Positions 38,765-50,174 are shown, counted from the first letter of the stretch. The stretch is DNA of 64,000 nt from JALORV01 sp963724365 (GCA_963724365.1 CAVRUR010000017.1:104492-168491), one strand, 5' to 3'. Translations and numbers: made by a program. The notes: a model not told the origin generated them from the sequence alone.

Positions 38765-40522
38765 TCAGTCAGGCCGTCGCACCCAGATGCGGAAGGCTTC
38801 GTCGAAGCGCGCCCGCCGCGTCACCTCGTAGGCGAGCGTCCAGTGCGCCGGCCGGCGGCGCGTCGTCGTCGGCGCTGCGCTCGGCTGTCCCGCTGCAGCG
38901 CGACGCGGCACAGTCCGGCGTCGCGCGGGCGCTCGAAGCGGATCTCGCCGTGATAGGCCAGCATCGCGCGCGTCGCCGGCGGCAGGCCGACCGGCTGGAC
39001 ACAGGTATCTGCCGCCGACGCGCCGTATCTGCGCGCCAGCACCGGCAGCGATCGGGGCCTAGCGTGCGCGCGTAGTCGATGGCGCGCGCGAACAGCGCAA
39101 TCGCCACCAGCCACATCAACGACAGTCCGGTGGCGGCAATGAACGGGCCGGTCCACAGCATCGGTGGCCGGACGCGTACGCGCCACACGACGATCGCAAT
39201 CCACAGTCAGGTGGCGGCGACGGCCAGCAGCAGTGGCCAGAACTGCAGCGTCGGCTCGAACCCGGGCGCGAGTCGCTGCGATGGATGCAGCCATCTTCGG
39301 CGGCGCACCCGTCTTCCACGCGCCGAAGTAGAGCCACAGGCGGCGACCAGCGCGAGGCTGAACAGCGCCAGCGAAAACCAGTCGATCGCATCCTCGGCCG
39401 TCCGCTTCAGCGACGACACGCCGAAGGTGGCGAGCACGACCAGCGCCGGCACGGCGATCAGGAACTCGCGGTCGCTGGGCGCGGCCGACAGCAGCGATCG
39501 CAGCGAGCCCCGCGGCGACGATCAGCAGCGGCAGTGCGATGTGCGGACGGCGCACGAAGTGACGCCACGAGTAGATCGTCCAGAGCGCAAACGGCCACAA
39601 CGGCCACGCGTACCAGCCGACGTTGCGCAGGAGCCAGAGCAGACGTTTCGCCGTCGGGCAGGCCGACGCTCGCGCGGTTCCACTGCCACCAGGCGGCGAA
39701 GTAGACTCGGCCTCCTGTGGATGGAGCAGTCCGCGCGCCAGTCGGCCACAGCGAGAAGACGACGACCGCGAGCAGAGCGATCAGCGTGCGCGCGCTGCAC
39801 GCGGCGATCGCCGTAGGCGACAGCGTGAACGCGACGGCGGCCACCAGCAGCACGCCGGCCGGCAGCCAACCGCGCGTCAGCGCGATCGCGCCGAGGCGCA
39901 GCGCCGGCGACGGCGGTGCCCTTCCACGGATCGTCGAGCGAGAAGGCGAGTCCGAAGAGCGCGATGCAGACGAGCGCGAGCAGTGCGGGTTCGGCGCCGG
40001 TTTCGTGCACGCGCACGAGCACGCCAAACGTGGCCGTCAGCAGCAGCACCGAAACGTCGGCCAGCATGCGGCCGTAGTCGCGCGGCGATGGCTTCGCCGC
40101 CGAAGGCGAGTGCCACCGGTTGCGCCTCGTCGCGGCGCGCGAGCCGGTAGGTCGCGTACCACAGCGCCCAGGTGCCGATCGAGGAACCAGAACACGGTGA
40201 CGAGGCGTGCCGCGGTGATCGATCCCAGCCAGGGTCCGAGCAGTCTGAGCGAAGAGTCGCACCCAGCCAGAACGGCAGCGGTCCTTCTTCCGGCAGGGGT
40301 TCACCGGTGAGCCGACGGCAACCACCACTCGCGGCTCGAGCCCGGACGCCATGTTCCAGACGACGCCGAAGGCGCTGGCGTCCTCGGCACTCCAGGGCTG
40401 CGCGGCCCGAAGAGCCCGGGCACGATGTAGGCGGCCAGTACCGCGAACAGCGCCCAGCGCGGCAACGTGGCCGCAGCGGCCGCGGTGACGCGCGAAGGGG
40501 AGAGTCGCTGTTCGAAGCTCAT
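38765..40522 (-). CDS. ArnT/GT39-like membrane glycosyltransferase (many frameshifts)
   Basis: About 580 residues if repaired. N-terminus MSFEQRLSPSRVTAAAAATL PRWALFAVLAAYIVPGLFG, then PWSAEDASAFGVVWNM, the acidic catalytic loop region of ArnT-like lipid-sugar transferases. Later blocks: LPFWLGA, ARLVTVFWFLIGTWALWYATYRLARRDEA, SVLLLTATFGVLVRVHE, and the last helix WTGPFIAATGLSLMWLVAIALF. It ends TRRARFDEAFRIWVRRPD at TGA 38765. It probably transfers a sugar from a polyprenyl carrier to an envelope acceptor; the sugar and acceptor are unknown. Frames change often, so internal sequence is unreliable. Confidence 0.68.
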
Positions 40523-40555
40523 GCGCGAGTGGCGGACTGCCGGTGGGCCGGCAAC

Positions 40556-40578
40556 AAAAAAGGCAGCCGAAGCTGCCT
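40556..40578 (-). terminator. Rho-independent terminator of rpmE2
   Basis: On the minus strand AGGCAGC-TTCG-GCTGCCT is a 7-bp stem with a UUCG-type loop, followed by a T run (complement of 40556-40561). It lies 22 nt after the rpmE2 stop. Confidence 0.9.
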
Positions 40579-40600
40579 CTTTGTCTCAGTGCCCGGCAGC

Positions 40601-40906
40601 TCACCTTACCTGCGGCGAGCCTTGGCAGCGGTTGGCCTGGGCCGCCGCCGCGTTGACGGCTTCGCTCTTGGCCGCGAACTTCTGGCGGAATTTTTCCACG
40701 CGACCGGTCTCGACGATGCGCGTTTGCGCCCCGGTATAGAACGGGTGCGACTCCGACGACGTGTCGAGCTTGAACAGCGGATAGGTCTTGCCTTCGAACT
40801 CGATCGTCTCGCGCGTCTGCAGCGTGGAGCGCGTGATGAACTTGAAGTCGTTCTGCATGTCCTGGAAAACGACTTCGCGGTATTCGGGGTGGATGCCTTG
40901 CTTCAT
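40601..40906 (-). CDS. rpmE2: Ribosomal protein L31 type B
   Basis: 101 residues. MKQGIHPEYREVVFQDMQNDFKFITRSTL, then SSESHPFYTGAQTRIVETGRVEKFRQKF. It lacks the N-terminal zinc-binding Cys set of type A L31, as expected for type B (often induced on zinc limitation). About 15 extra residues at the C-terminus are Ala/Gln rich. It has its own terminator and a good promoter upstream. Confidence 0.94.
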   Translation of the reverse strand: MKQGIHPEYREVVFQDMQNDFKFITRSTLQTRETIEFEGKTYPLFKLDTSSESHPFYTGAQTRIVETGRVEKFRQKFAAKSEAVNAAAAQANRCQGSPQVR

Positions 40907-41004
40907 AGCTTTCTTGCCTCGTTGTGGGCCGCCCGATCGAGGGGTGACTGGGTTCGTCTGTCCCGGTCTGCCTCGACCACGGTCCCGTTTTTCGGGAACC
41001 GCGC

Positions 41005-41034
41005 ATTATCCGGGAATTCAGCGTCCGCGGGCAA
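41005..41034 (-). promoter_or_regulatory. Putative sigma-70 promoter of rpmE2
   Basis: On the minus strand TTGCCC (41034-41029), an 18-nt spacer and GATAAT (41010-41005) resemble a sigma-70 promoter, giving a leader of about 100 nt before rpmE2. No Zur-like dyad was recognised. Confidence 0.45.
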
Positions 41035-41187
41035 GCTGGACAGATCTTGCAAGCCTTTGTTTTCAAAGAGATCGACTGGCTTCAGGAGCAGCCCGATTTC
41101 TTGTCGGCTCGCTCGGCCCACTGCCGCGCTCACAGGCGCGGCCGTTCGACGGCAGGGCGTGCGAGGCATCTACCGCGAATCCCGGTC

Positions 41188-42452
41188 TCACCCACCCCGC
41201 CGCATCATGTCGAAGAACTCGGCGTTGTTCTTGGTCGCCTTCATCTTGTCGAGCAGGAACTCCATCGCCTCGATCTCGTCCATGCCGTAGAGCAGCTTCC
41301 GCAGGATCCAGACCTTCTGCAGGATGTCGGGCTTGAGCAGCTGTTCTTCCTTGCGGGTGCCGGAGCGGTTGACGTTGAGCGCCGGGTAGACGCGCTTTTC
41401 GGCCAGCCGGCGCTCCATGTGGATTTCCATGTTGCCGGTGCCCTTGAACTCCTCGTAGATGACGTCGTCCATGCGCGAGCCGGTATCGATCAGCGCGGTG
41501 GCGATGATGGTGAGCGAGCCGCCTTCCTCGATGTTGCGCGCGGCACCGAAGAAGCGCTTGGGCCGCTGCAGCGCGTTGGCGTCGACACCGCCGGTCAGCA
41601 CCTTGCCCGAGGCCGGCACGACCGTGTTGTAGGCGCGCGCCAGGCGCGTGATCGAGTCGAGCAGGATGACGACGTCCTTCTTCGCTCTCCGCCAGGCGCT
41701 TGGCCTTCTCGATGACCATTTCGGCGACCTGCACGTGGCGTGTGGCCGGCTCGTCGAAGGTCGAGGCGACGACTTCGCCGCGCACCGAGCGCTGCATCTC
41801 GGTCACTTCCTCCGGCCGCTCGTCGATCAGCAGCACGATCAGCACGACGTCCGGATGATTGGCGGCGATCGCGTGCGCGATGTGCTGCATCAGCACGGTC
41901 TTGCCGCTCTTGGGGCTCGCGACCAGCAGGCCGCGCTGGCCCTTGCCGATCGGCGCAATGATGTCGATCAGCCGGCCCGGTGATGTTTTCCTCGCCCCGC
42001 ATGTCGCGCTCGAGGATCAGCGGCTGGTTCGGAAACAGCGGCGTCAGGTTCTCGAACAGGATGCGGTGCTTGGTCGCCTCCGGCGCGACGCCGTTGACCT
42101 TGTCGACCTTGACCAGCGCGAAGTAGCGCTCGCCGTCCTTCGGGGTTCGAACCTCGCCTTCGATCGAATCGCCGGTGTGCAGGTTGAAGCGCCGGATCTG
42201 CGACGGCGAGATGTAGATGTCGTCCGTGCTGGCGAGGTACGACGTCTCGGGCGAGCGCAGGAAGCCGAAGCCGTCGGGCAGGACTTCCAGCGTGCCGTCG
42301 CCGAAGATCTGCTCGCCGCTCTTGGCGCGCTTCTTCAGGATCGCAAACATCAGCTCCTGCTTGCGCAACCGGTTGGCGTTGTCGATCTCGAGGCCGATGG
42401 CCATTTCGAGCAACTGGGAGACGTGCAGGGCTTTGAGTTCTGAGAGGTGCAT
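41188..42452 (-). CDS. rho: Transcription termination factor Rho (two frameshifts)
   Basis: About 420 residues after repair. RNA-dependent ATPase. N-terminus MHLSELKALHVSQLLEMA, primary RNA-binding OB fold with GFGFLRSPETSYLASTDDIYIS and IRRFNLHTGD, then P-loop GLLVASPKSGKTVLMQHIA, Walker B VLIVLLIDERPEEVTEM, DSITRLARAYNTV, and C-terminal GGSLTIIATALIDTGSRMDDVIYEEFKGTGNME. Breaks: near 41983 (GGG; repaired to ENITGRLIDIIAPIG) and near 41685 (repaired to KKDVVILLD). Because Rho is normally indispensable, these argue for sequence error. Gene order trxA-rho is conserved, as in E. coli. Confidence 0.95.
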
Positions 42453-42512
42453 GGGGACAACCGGAGGAGTTGTGGGACGCCCTTTGACTGTTCGGGCGCC
42501 CGCGGGGCGGGC

Positions 42513-42532
42513 GGGCCGGCGATCGCCGGCCC
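42513..42532. promoter_or_regulatory. Perfect palindrome/stem-loop between trxA and rho
   Basis: GGGCCGGC-GATC-GCCGGCCC, 8 bp around GATC and fully palindromic over 20 nt, lies 9 nt downstream of the trxA stop and 60 nt before rho. There is no T-tract, so it could be an RNA-stabilising stem-loop, part of a leader controlling rho, or a weak attenuator. Confidence 0.5.
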
Positions 42533-42541
42533 GGGTGACGA

Positions 42542-42865
42542 TCAGATGTTGCTGTCGATGAATGCCGTGAGTTGCGACTTGGACAGTGCGCCGACCTTGG
42601 TGCCGACGACGGCACCATTTTTGAACAGCATCAGCGTCGGGATGCCGCGGATGCCGTACTTGGCCGGCGTCGACTGGTTCTCGTCGACGTTGAGCTTGGC
42701 CACCGCGATCTTGCCGCCGTATTCCTTGGAAACTTCGTCCAGGATCGGCGCGATCATGCGGCACGGGCCGCACCATTCGGCCCAGTAGTCCACCAGGACC
42801 GGCGTGTCGGATTTGAGGACGTCCTGCTCGAAGCTGGAGTCGCTGACGTACTTGATGTCGCTCAT
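42542..42865 (-). CDS. trxA: Thioredoxin 1
   Basis: 107 residues; general cytoplasmic disulfide reductase. Active site WAEWCGPCRMIAPIL, cis-proline region GIRGIPTLMLFKNG, ending LTAFIDSNI. ATG 42865 has an AAGGA Shine-Dalgarno. It lies upstream of rho on the same strand and divergent from addB. Confidence 0.97.
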   Translation of the reverse strand: MSDIKYVSDSSFEQDVLKSDTPVLVDYWAEWCGPCRMIAPILDEVSKEYGGKIAVAKLNVDENQSTPAKYGIRGIPTLMLFKNGAVVGTKVGALSKSQLTAFIDSNI

Positions 42866-43046
42866 TTGAGTCCTTCTGGCGCCAGGTGTAGCGCGCATAC
42901 ACAAGGATGGGAAAGTGGGGATGATGGCGCCGGGGCACAACCCCGGTTGGCGGGGCGGCAGGCTCGAATCGGAAGCAATGGTAACACTGCGGCCGGGTTT
43001 TGCACGCGGTTTTCGGTCCGCCGGGCCAAGTTCATACAATCGGTTG

Positions 43047-45870
43047 ATGACGCTCGAACGCCTACGGCTTCCCGCCGACGCCCGCTTCTGGCCGGCCGCC
43101 GGCGTGCGCCGTGTGCGACTTCGCGGCTCGCTGCGGCGCGCCGGAGCGACGCTTGCAGGGCATCCATTGGCTGGTGCCCAGCGGTGTCGCACGCGATGCT
43201 CGCGCGCGCGGCCTTGCGCAGACGCGCTCGGAGGCGGCGCCTTTGTTCCTCCGCGCATTGCGCCGCTGGCCGCCTGGCTCGGGCGGCCGATGGGCGCCGG
43301 GCACCGCCGCGCGCGCGGAACTCTACGCGGCACTGCGCGGCAACGCATGGGTGCGCGAGGCATTCGGCGACGCAACCGGCCACGCTTGTGGTCGCTCGCG
43401 CGCGACGTGGCCCAGCTGAGTGATGAACTCACGCTGGGCCGCGGTCGACGGCCCCGACGCGTTCGAGGCACGCCTGGCGACGAGCCTGGCGCGGCACTTC
43501 CATCGCCGCGCGGCGCAGGCCCTGAGGCCGCAGGCGCAACTGGTGCTGCAACTCTGGCGGGCGCGCCGGAGCGCCGACGACGGTGCTGCCGGCGCCTGGC
43601 GCGAACTCGCCGCACGCGTGCTGCGCAGGCCACGGCGCCGCTGGTGTATCTGTCGCCGTCGCGGCGACTGACGCGCGCCGGTCGACGGGCTCGCGGCGTG
43701 GGAGCGCTCCTTTCATCGATCGATGGGCCGAGCGCGCGCCGGTGCTGCTGCTGGTGCCCGACCTTGCGGCCGCACTGGCGGGCGACCGCTGCTGGCCGCG
43801 GCGTGGCCGGAACTCGCCGGCACCGACGACCGACGTTCCAATCGCACGTACGGGCCGACGCGGTGCGTGGCGCGCGACGGAACCGGCGTTCACCGCTGGC
43901 GATCGTCGAGGCGGATCTCGCTCGAGGACGAGGCGACCGCGGTGGCGCAGCAGGTGCTCGCGTGGCGGCGCGACGGCGTCGAGTCGATCGCGCTCGTGGC
44001 GCTCGACCGACTGACGGCGCGCCGGGTCCGCGCGCTGCTCGAACGCGCGCAGGTCAGCGTGCGCGACGAAACGGGCTGGCGAGCTTTCGACGACCAGTGC
44101 CGCGGCCGCGATCATGCGCTGGTACGACCTCGTCGCCGACGATCTGTACTGGCGCGACCTGCTGGACTGGCTGAAGTCGAGCTTCACGTTGTCCGGTCGG
44201 CCGGACAAGGCGCAGGAGATCCTCGCGTTCGAGCGGGCGATCCGCATCCGGCGGCGCGCTTCAGGGCGCGCAGTCGCGATCCGGCTGCGCACTGGCGGAA
44301 CTCGATCCGCGACGGGGCATCGCGAGCACGACGGCCGGCGCGCGCGAAGTGCTGGCGCTGCTCGAGGACCAGGTCCGGGCGACTCGGCGCGCCGCGCCGA
44401 CGCTGGCAGTCGCACGCACGGGCCCTGCAGGCGTCGCTGGACGCACTCGGCATGCGCGCCGCGCTGGCTGCCGATCCGGTCGGGCAGGCGGTGCTGTGCG
44501 AAGTCGATGCGCTCGCAAGCGGAGCTCGCAGCCGCTCGGCGGCCGCGCGTCGCTCGAGGAGTTCCGTGCACTGCTCGCGGCGCGCTTCGAGGAGGTCGCC
44601 TTCGTGGATCGCGAGATCGACTCACCGGTGACGATGGTGTCGCTCGCTTCGGCCGCGCTGCGCACCTTCGACGCAGCCGTGCTGATCGGTGCCGACGCGG
44701 AGCATCTTCCGTCGATGCCGTCCGAGGTTCTGTTCTTCTCCAACGACGTGCGCGCGGAACTCGGGCTCGCCACCGCCGAAGACGCGCTGCTCGAGCAGGC
44801 GGGCCAGCTGGCTACGTTGCTGGCGACCACGAACCACGTCGTCGCGACGTGGCGTCACGTGTCGCGGCGACGAACCCAATTCCCTGTCGCCGCTGCTCGA
44901 GCGGCTGCGCTTCGTCGCCACAGCGAGCGCTCGGTGACGACCTGACGCGACCCGCTGAGCGTGATTCCGTCGAGGTCGAGACCGCGATCGCGACACGTGC
45001 CCGCGCCCCGAGCGCGCCGCAGCTGCTGCCGGCGCGACTGTCGGCCAGTCAGGCGCAAAGCCTGGTGGACTGCCCGTACCAGTTCTACGCGCGGCGGCTG
45101 CTTCGGCTGGAGCGCGCCGGAAGACGTGATCGAGGCTTCCGGACAAGCGCGAGTTCGGACAGGCGCTGCACGAGGTGCTGCGTAGATTCCACAGAGAATG
45201 GGGCGCGGTCGATCTCGCGGCCGTCGAGCCGGACCGACTGCGGCGCAGCCTGGTGCGGCATGCGCAACGCGGTCTTCGCGCCGGAGAAGGAGCGCACTGC
45301 CGGGACTGCTCGCGTTCGAGCGCCGCTTCCTTGGCCTCGTCGACGACTACATCGACTGGGCGCAGCAGCACAGCGGCGCGGGCTGGCGCTGGACCGGCGG
45401 CCGAGGAGGCACTCGCGCGCCGGCTGGTGCTCGACGAGCGGCCGCGAAGTGGAGCTGACGGGTCGGCTCGACCGCATCGACCGACGGCCGACGGCCGTTG
45501 CATGGTTCTCGACTACAAGGCACGCGCGCGCCGACGATCTCAGGCGCGGCCTGAAGTCCCCGGCGAGGATATCCAGTTGCCGTTCTACGGACTGCTGCTG
45601 CGGGATCGCGCCGCGACGGCGCGGTGACGCCTATGTCGCATTCGACCGTGGCCGGGAAGTCACGTCCGGGGTGCAGTCGGTCGCGCCCGTCGCAGTCGTT
45701 CGACGAGCTGTCGACGACGTCGGAGCCCGTCTGCAAGCTGACCTGCAGCGCATCGCCGACGGCGCGCCGCTGCCGGCGCTTGGGGCCGAGACCGTCTGTG
45801 CGAATCTGCGAGATGCGAGGCCTGTGCCGCCGCGACTACTGGGAGCACGACGCGGAGGTCGGGCGCATGA
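43047..45870 (+). CDS. addB: AddB-type exonuclease subunit of a RecBCD-like complex (many frameshifts)
   Basis: About 930 residues if repaired. N-terminus MTLERLRLPADARFWPAAA, then an inactivated helicase-like body, and a C-terminal PD-(D/E)XK nuclease: SASQAQSLVDCPYQFYARRLL, FGQALHEVLRRFHREW, VELTGRLDRIDRRPDGRCMVLDYKA, and the QxxxY-type EDIQLPFYGLLL. Cys at VDCPYQFY plus VCANCEMRGLCRRDYW match the 4Fe-4S staple of AddB and Cas4-like nucleases. Frames switch every 50-150 nt; resolved breaks are single extra bases. Removing one G near 45861 would end the gene at TGA 45868 with an ATGA overlap to addA. Confidence 0.8.
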
Positions 45871-48800
45871 GCGACTACCTCGCCGACGACGAGGCCGATC
45901 GACGAGGACGAGTTCACGCGCCGGGCGTGCGACCCGCAGGCGAGCGTCGTCGTCGAGGCGTGCGCGGGCAGCGGCAAGACGTGGCTGCTGGTCAGCCCGG
46001 ATCATCCGGCTGCTGCTCGCCGGGCACGCCGCCCGGCGAGATCCTCGCGATCACCTTCACGCGCCGCGCGGCGCAGGAAATGCAGGCGCGCCTGCTGCGC
46101 GCCCTGCAGGGAGCTCGCGCAGCGCGACGACGGCAGGCGATCGCGAGCCTTCCGTGCAGCGCGGACTGGATGCGCGCGCGCAGGCGGTTGCCGCCATCGA
46201 TGATGCGCGCAACGCTTTACGAGCGCGTCGTCACCGCGCGCGTGCCGGTGACGATCGAGACCTTTCACGGGTGGTTCTGGCAGCTGATCGCACGCGCACC
46301 GCTGGGCGCCGGTGTGCCGTTTGCGCCGACGCTGCTCGAGGGCTCCGAGCGCGTGCGCGCGGATGCCTGGCTGCACTTCACGGCGATGCTGATGCGTGAC
46401 GGAACACGCGACGGAGCGCGCGGCGTGGGAGTGGCTGGTCGACGAGATCGGCGATGTCGTCGGCGCAGGCAGCTGCTGCTGCAGTTTCTGCACAAACGTG
46501 CCGAGTGGTGGAGCTTTGCGGCCGGGCGATGAGGAGGCGGCCGTTGAACGCGGCGCTCGCGCCGCTGCAGGGTGTCGGGTGACCGGACCCGGCCACGGAC
46601 GTGCGCGCGCCGGACTTCATCCAGGACGCTGCAGGCACCTGGTGGACGCTTGGCAATCGATCCGGCCGGCGCTGAAGACCGGATCGACGCGGCGATCGAG
46701 CGCGCCAGCGCTGGCTGCGTCGCCAGCGGACAATGCCGCCCGCGACTTTCTGCGCGGCCTGTCACGTGGTGCTCACCAAGGAGCTCGACGCCGCGCGACC
46801 TGCTGCTGCCGCCGGAACGCATGGCGCCCGCAAGTTCGCGAACGACGCGCAGGCGCGGCGCTACGCCGACGCCCACGCCTGCCGTCGTCGTCCGCCTGCA
46901 GCAACTCATAGCGAGCAGCGCCGGACCTGGCGCGCGCTCAGGCTCAACCGCGCTGGCTCTGTCCTGCGGGCGCCTGCTGGTCGAGACCTACCAGCGGTTG
47001 AAGGCAGCAGCAGCAGGCACTCGACTTCACCGACCTCGAGTGGCACGCGCACCGGTTGCTGCCGACCTCGACAACGCGGCCTACATGCAGGTCCGGCTCG
47101 ACGCTCGCTACCGCCAGGTCCTGCTCGATGAGTTCCAGGACACCAATCCCGCTGCAGTGGCAGGTTCTGCAGTCATGGCTGGCAGCCTACGGCCTGCTCA
47201 GGACGATGAGTGTCGGCTCGGGAGCCGCACCGGATCGGCCGACGCGTGTTCGTCGTCGGCGACCCGAAGCAGTCGATCTACCGCTTCCGTCGCGCCGAGC
47301 CGCGCGTGTTCGACGCCGCGCTGCGACCTGCTGCGCCGCGACTTCGCCGCGACCACTTGCGCACCAATGTCACGCGGCGCAATGCACCGACACGATGATC
47401 GAGGTGCTCAACCGGGCCATGCCGGGCGGCAATCCGCTGTTCCAGGCCGCAGAGCACGCAGTCACCCGCCTCGGTCGGGCGAGGCGCCTTCGTGCTGCTG
47501 CCACTGGACGCGCCCGAGCCGGCGACCGAGGGCGCCGGGACACGAGCCTGCTGCGCGATGTGCTGACGATTGCCGCGGGCCGAGCGCGAAACAGGACACA
47601 CGCTATCGCGAAGGGCGGGTGCTCGCCAACGAGATCGCGCATGGGTAGCAGCGACTGCAGGTAGCTCGACGATGACGCGACTCGTCCGGCCCGCTGGTCG
47701 GATGTCCTCGTTCTCGTGCGTCGACGCACCCACCTTGCCGACTATGAGCGGGCGCTGCGCGATGCCGGCGTTGCCTTTCGTCAGCGACCGTCGCGGCGGG
47801 CTGCTGACGACGCTCGAGGCCGACGACCTGATCGCGTTGCTCGGACTTCCTGACCGTCGCCGTACGCGGACCTTCGCCTGGCGCATGCGCTGCGCTCGCC
47901 GGTCGTTCGGCTGCAGCGACGATGACCTGATGCGGCTCGCCGCGGCGACCGGCGCGAGCTGGTGGGAACGGCTTCAGCAACTGCCGGACCCGGTCGTCCG
48001 CGCCGCTGGCGCGCGCGCGCGAACTGCTTCACTGGTGGCTCGACCTGGCCGGGGTGCTGCCGGTGCACGATCTGCTCGATCGCATCTATTCGAAGGGGAC
48101 GTGCGCGGCGTTATGCCGCGGCTGTGCCCGGACGCCCTGCACGCGCAGGTGCAGGCCAATCTCGATGCATTCATCGAACTGGCCCTCGCGATCGATGCCG
48201 GCCGCTATCCGAGCCTGCCGCGCTTCATCGATGAGCTGGCGGGGCTCCGGCGCCACGCGACCGACGAAGCGCCGGACGAAGGCTCGACCGGCACTGACGA
48301 TGCCGTGCGCGTGATGACGATCCACGGCGCCAAGGGGCTCGAAGCCGATATCGTCGCGCTGGCCGATGCGCACGCCCGCGCGCCGCTGGACAACGAAAGC
48401 GTGCTGGTCGACTGGCCGCCCCAGGTGCCGGTGCCGGAACATTTTTCGCTGGTCGCCCGTGGCGAGGATGCACGCGACGAAGCGCGCCGAGTCTGGTTCG
48501 AGAGCGACGAGGAACAGCGCCTGCAGGAGGACTGGAATCTGCTGTACGTCGCCGCCACGCGTGCGCGGCAGGTCCTGATCGTCTCGGGCAGTGCGCCGGC
48601 CCGCGGCACGCTCGATGACACCTGGTACACGAGGCTGCAGTGTGCGGAGGAACTTTCAGCGGGCGCCGCTGCCGCTGTCGCATTGGCGCCTCCGTTGCAG
48701 GTACGAACCCTGCGCGATTTCCTTCCCGATCCGCTGCCGACCGGAGGTCGGAGGGAGGCCGCCGATGAATCCGGTGCCATGCGACTCGGGCGCGCATGGC

Positions 48801-49184
48801 ATGCCCTGCTCGAGCACGGCAGCGACGCACCGGTCGATGCGATTGCACGAGCGCATGCGCTGACGCAGGAGCAACTCGACACCGTGGTCGCCGCGGCAGC
48901 GCAGGTACGTGCCGCGCATTCGGACTTTTTCGGAACTAGGCGATGCGGCGGAACTCGAACTGGTCGCCGACGACGGCGAATTGCTGCGTGTGGATCGACT
49001 GGTCGAGCTCGACGATGCCTTGTGGATCATCGACTTCAAGTGGCAGGTAACCGAGGCGGAGCGGTCGGTGTATGAAGCACAGGTGCGTCGCTATGCCGAC
49101 GTATTGCGCTCGATACGCAGCGACAGGCCCGTGCGCATGGGCCTGGTCACCGCGGCCGGCGAACTGATCGAAGTGTCGTCCTGA
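45867..49184 (+). CDS. addA: AddA/RecB-like UvrD-family helicase-nuclease (many frameshifts in the first half)
   Basis: About 1090 residues if repaired. Superfamily 1A helicase with C-terminal nuclease, partner of AddB in double-strand-break repair. Motifs in order: Walker A VVVEACAGSGKTWLL; AITFTRRAAQEMQARLLRAL; VTIETFHGWFWQL; Walker B YRQVLLDEFQDTNP; VFVVGDPKQSIYRFRRAEP; VMTIHGAKGLEADIVALAD; DWNLLYVAATRARQVLIVSG; and nuclease motif DRLVELDDALWIIDFKWQ. From about 48060 the frame is nearly continuous, with one more break near 48940. ATG 45867 follows the inferred addB end. After repair all catalytic motifs are present, so the gene is probably functional. Confidence 0.82.
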
Positions 49185-49317
49185 CGGTCTGTCAGGGTCC
49201 GCGAGCGTTGACTTGGACGGGCCCAGCCGGAAGAATGGCCGTCGATGGCAGCGCCGGCCGCATGACTCGCGGCTGCTGCGCGCAGGGAGCCTCTACTTGA
49301 GTCGACAGGAGATCGCG

Positions 49318-50007
49318 ATGCACTCGACACTGCGAATTGCGGGGCTGGCCACGGTCGGCCTGGTGGCGCTGTGGGGTTGCCAAAGCACCCCGCCTCAGCC
49401 GAATCCCAGGGACATGACGTTTTTCGTGACCAGCGTCGGCTCCGGCAAGGGCGCCGATCTCGGCGGACTCGAGGGCGCCGATCAGCATTGCGCCAAGCTC
49501 GCCAAGGCCGCGGGCGCGCCCGATCGCACCTGGCGCGCCTACCTCAGCACGCAGGCGCCGGGACTGAGGGATCCGAACTTCGTCAATGCACGCGACCGCA
49601 TCGGTACCGGACCGTGGCAGAACGTCATGGGTGTGACGGTCGCGACGAGTGTCGACGACTTGCATTCACCGTCCAGCAACCTGAACAAGCAGACGGCGCT
49701 CACTGAACGCGGACAAGTCGTCAATGGCACCGTGGACAAGCCCAACCGGCACGACATGCTGACCGGCTCACGCCCCGACGGCACGGCATTTCCGGGAACG
49801 CCGTTTCCCGACATGACCTGCGGCAACTGGACCAAAGGCGGGCCGGATGGCTCGGCCATGGTTGGACACCACGATCGTGCGGGTCCGATGATGACCTCGA
49901 CCTGGGCGACCTCCTGGAACTCCTCGCATCCCACGCTCGGATGCAACATCGAAAAGCTGAACAGCACCGGCGGCGAGGGAGCCTTCTTCTGCTTCGCGGC
50001 GAAGTAG
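49318..50007 (+). CDS. Lectin-like secreted lipoprotein
   Basis: 229 residues. Lipoprotein signal with LVALWGC lipobox (Cys at about residue 20), then a domain with MTFFVTSVGSGKGADLGGLEGADQHCAKLA, TWRAYLSTQAPG, DRIGTGPWQN and a C-terminal TSWNSSHPTLGCNIEKLNSTGGEGAFFCFAAK. This layout, with conserved Cys and Trp, resembles bacterial proteins annotated as lectin- or endostatin-like; the function is unknown. ATG 49318 has AGGAG upstream. It stands alone after addA and before a pair of strong stem-loops. Confidence 0.75.
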   Translation: MHSTLRIAGLATVGLVALWGCQSTPPQPNPRDMTFFVTSVGSGKGADLGGLEGADQHCAKLAKAAGAPDRTWRAYLSTQAPGLRDPNFVNARDRIGTGPWQNVMGVTVATSVDDLHSPSSNLNKQTALTERGQVVNGTVDKPNRHDMLTGSRPDGTAFPGTPFPDMTCGNWTKGGPDGSAMVGHHDRAGPMMTSTWATSWNSSHPTLGCNIEKLNSTGGEGAFFCFAAK

Positions 50008-50139
50008 GGTGATCATCGGGCGTCGGCGCACGCACTGATACCATTCGTTCCGGCGGGCCCCCTCGCATGGAGGTGCCGTGAATCTGGTCAGGTCGGGAAC
50101 GAAGCAGCCACAGCGGATTACCTTCAGTGCCGAGGACAA

Positions 50140-50174
50140 GGCTCGCCTCACTCGCTTTGCGAGTGAGACGAGCC
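50140..50174. repeat. Long imperfect palindrome (possible REP-like stem-loop)
   Basis: GGCTCG-C-CTCACTCGC-TTT-GCGAGTGAG-A-CGAGCC: a 9-bp inner stem and a 6-bp outer stem separated by one C/A mismatch, with a TTT loop. It lies in the 238-nt gap between the lipoprotein and the GNAT gene. It is not followed by a T-tract. Confidence 0.6.

Noticed and set aside
31118..49184. Region of pseudogenes or a decaying genomic island
   Set aside because: Breaks include rho and fumarase, are all repaired by removing a base where resolved, and leave active-site motifs intact. No IS, integrase or tRNA boundary is visible. Sequence error fits better.
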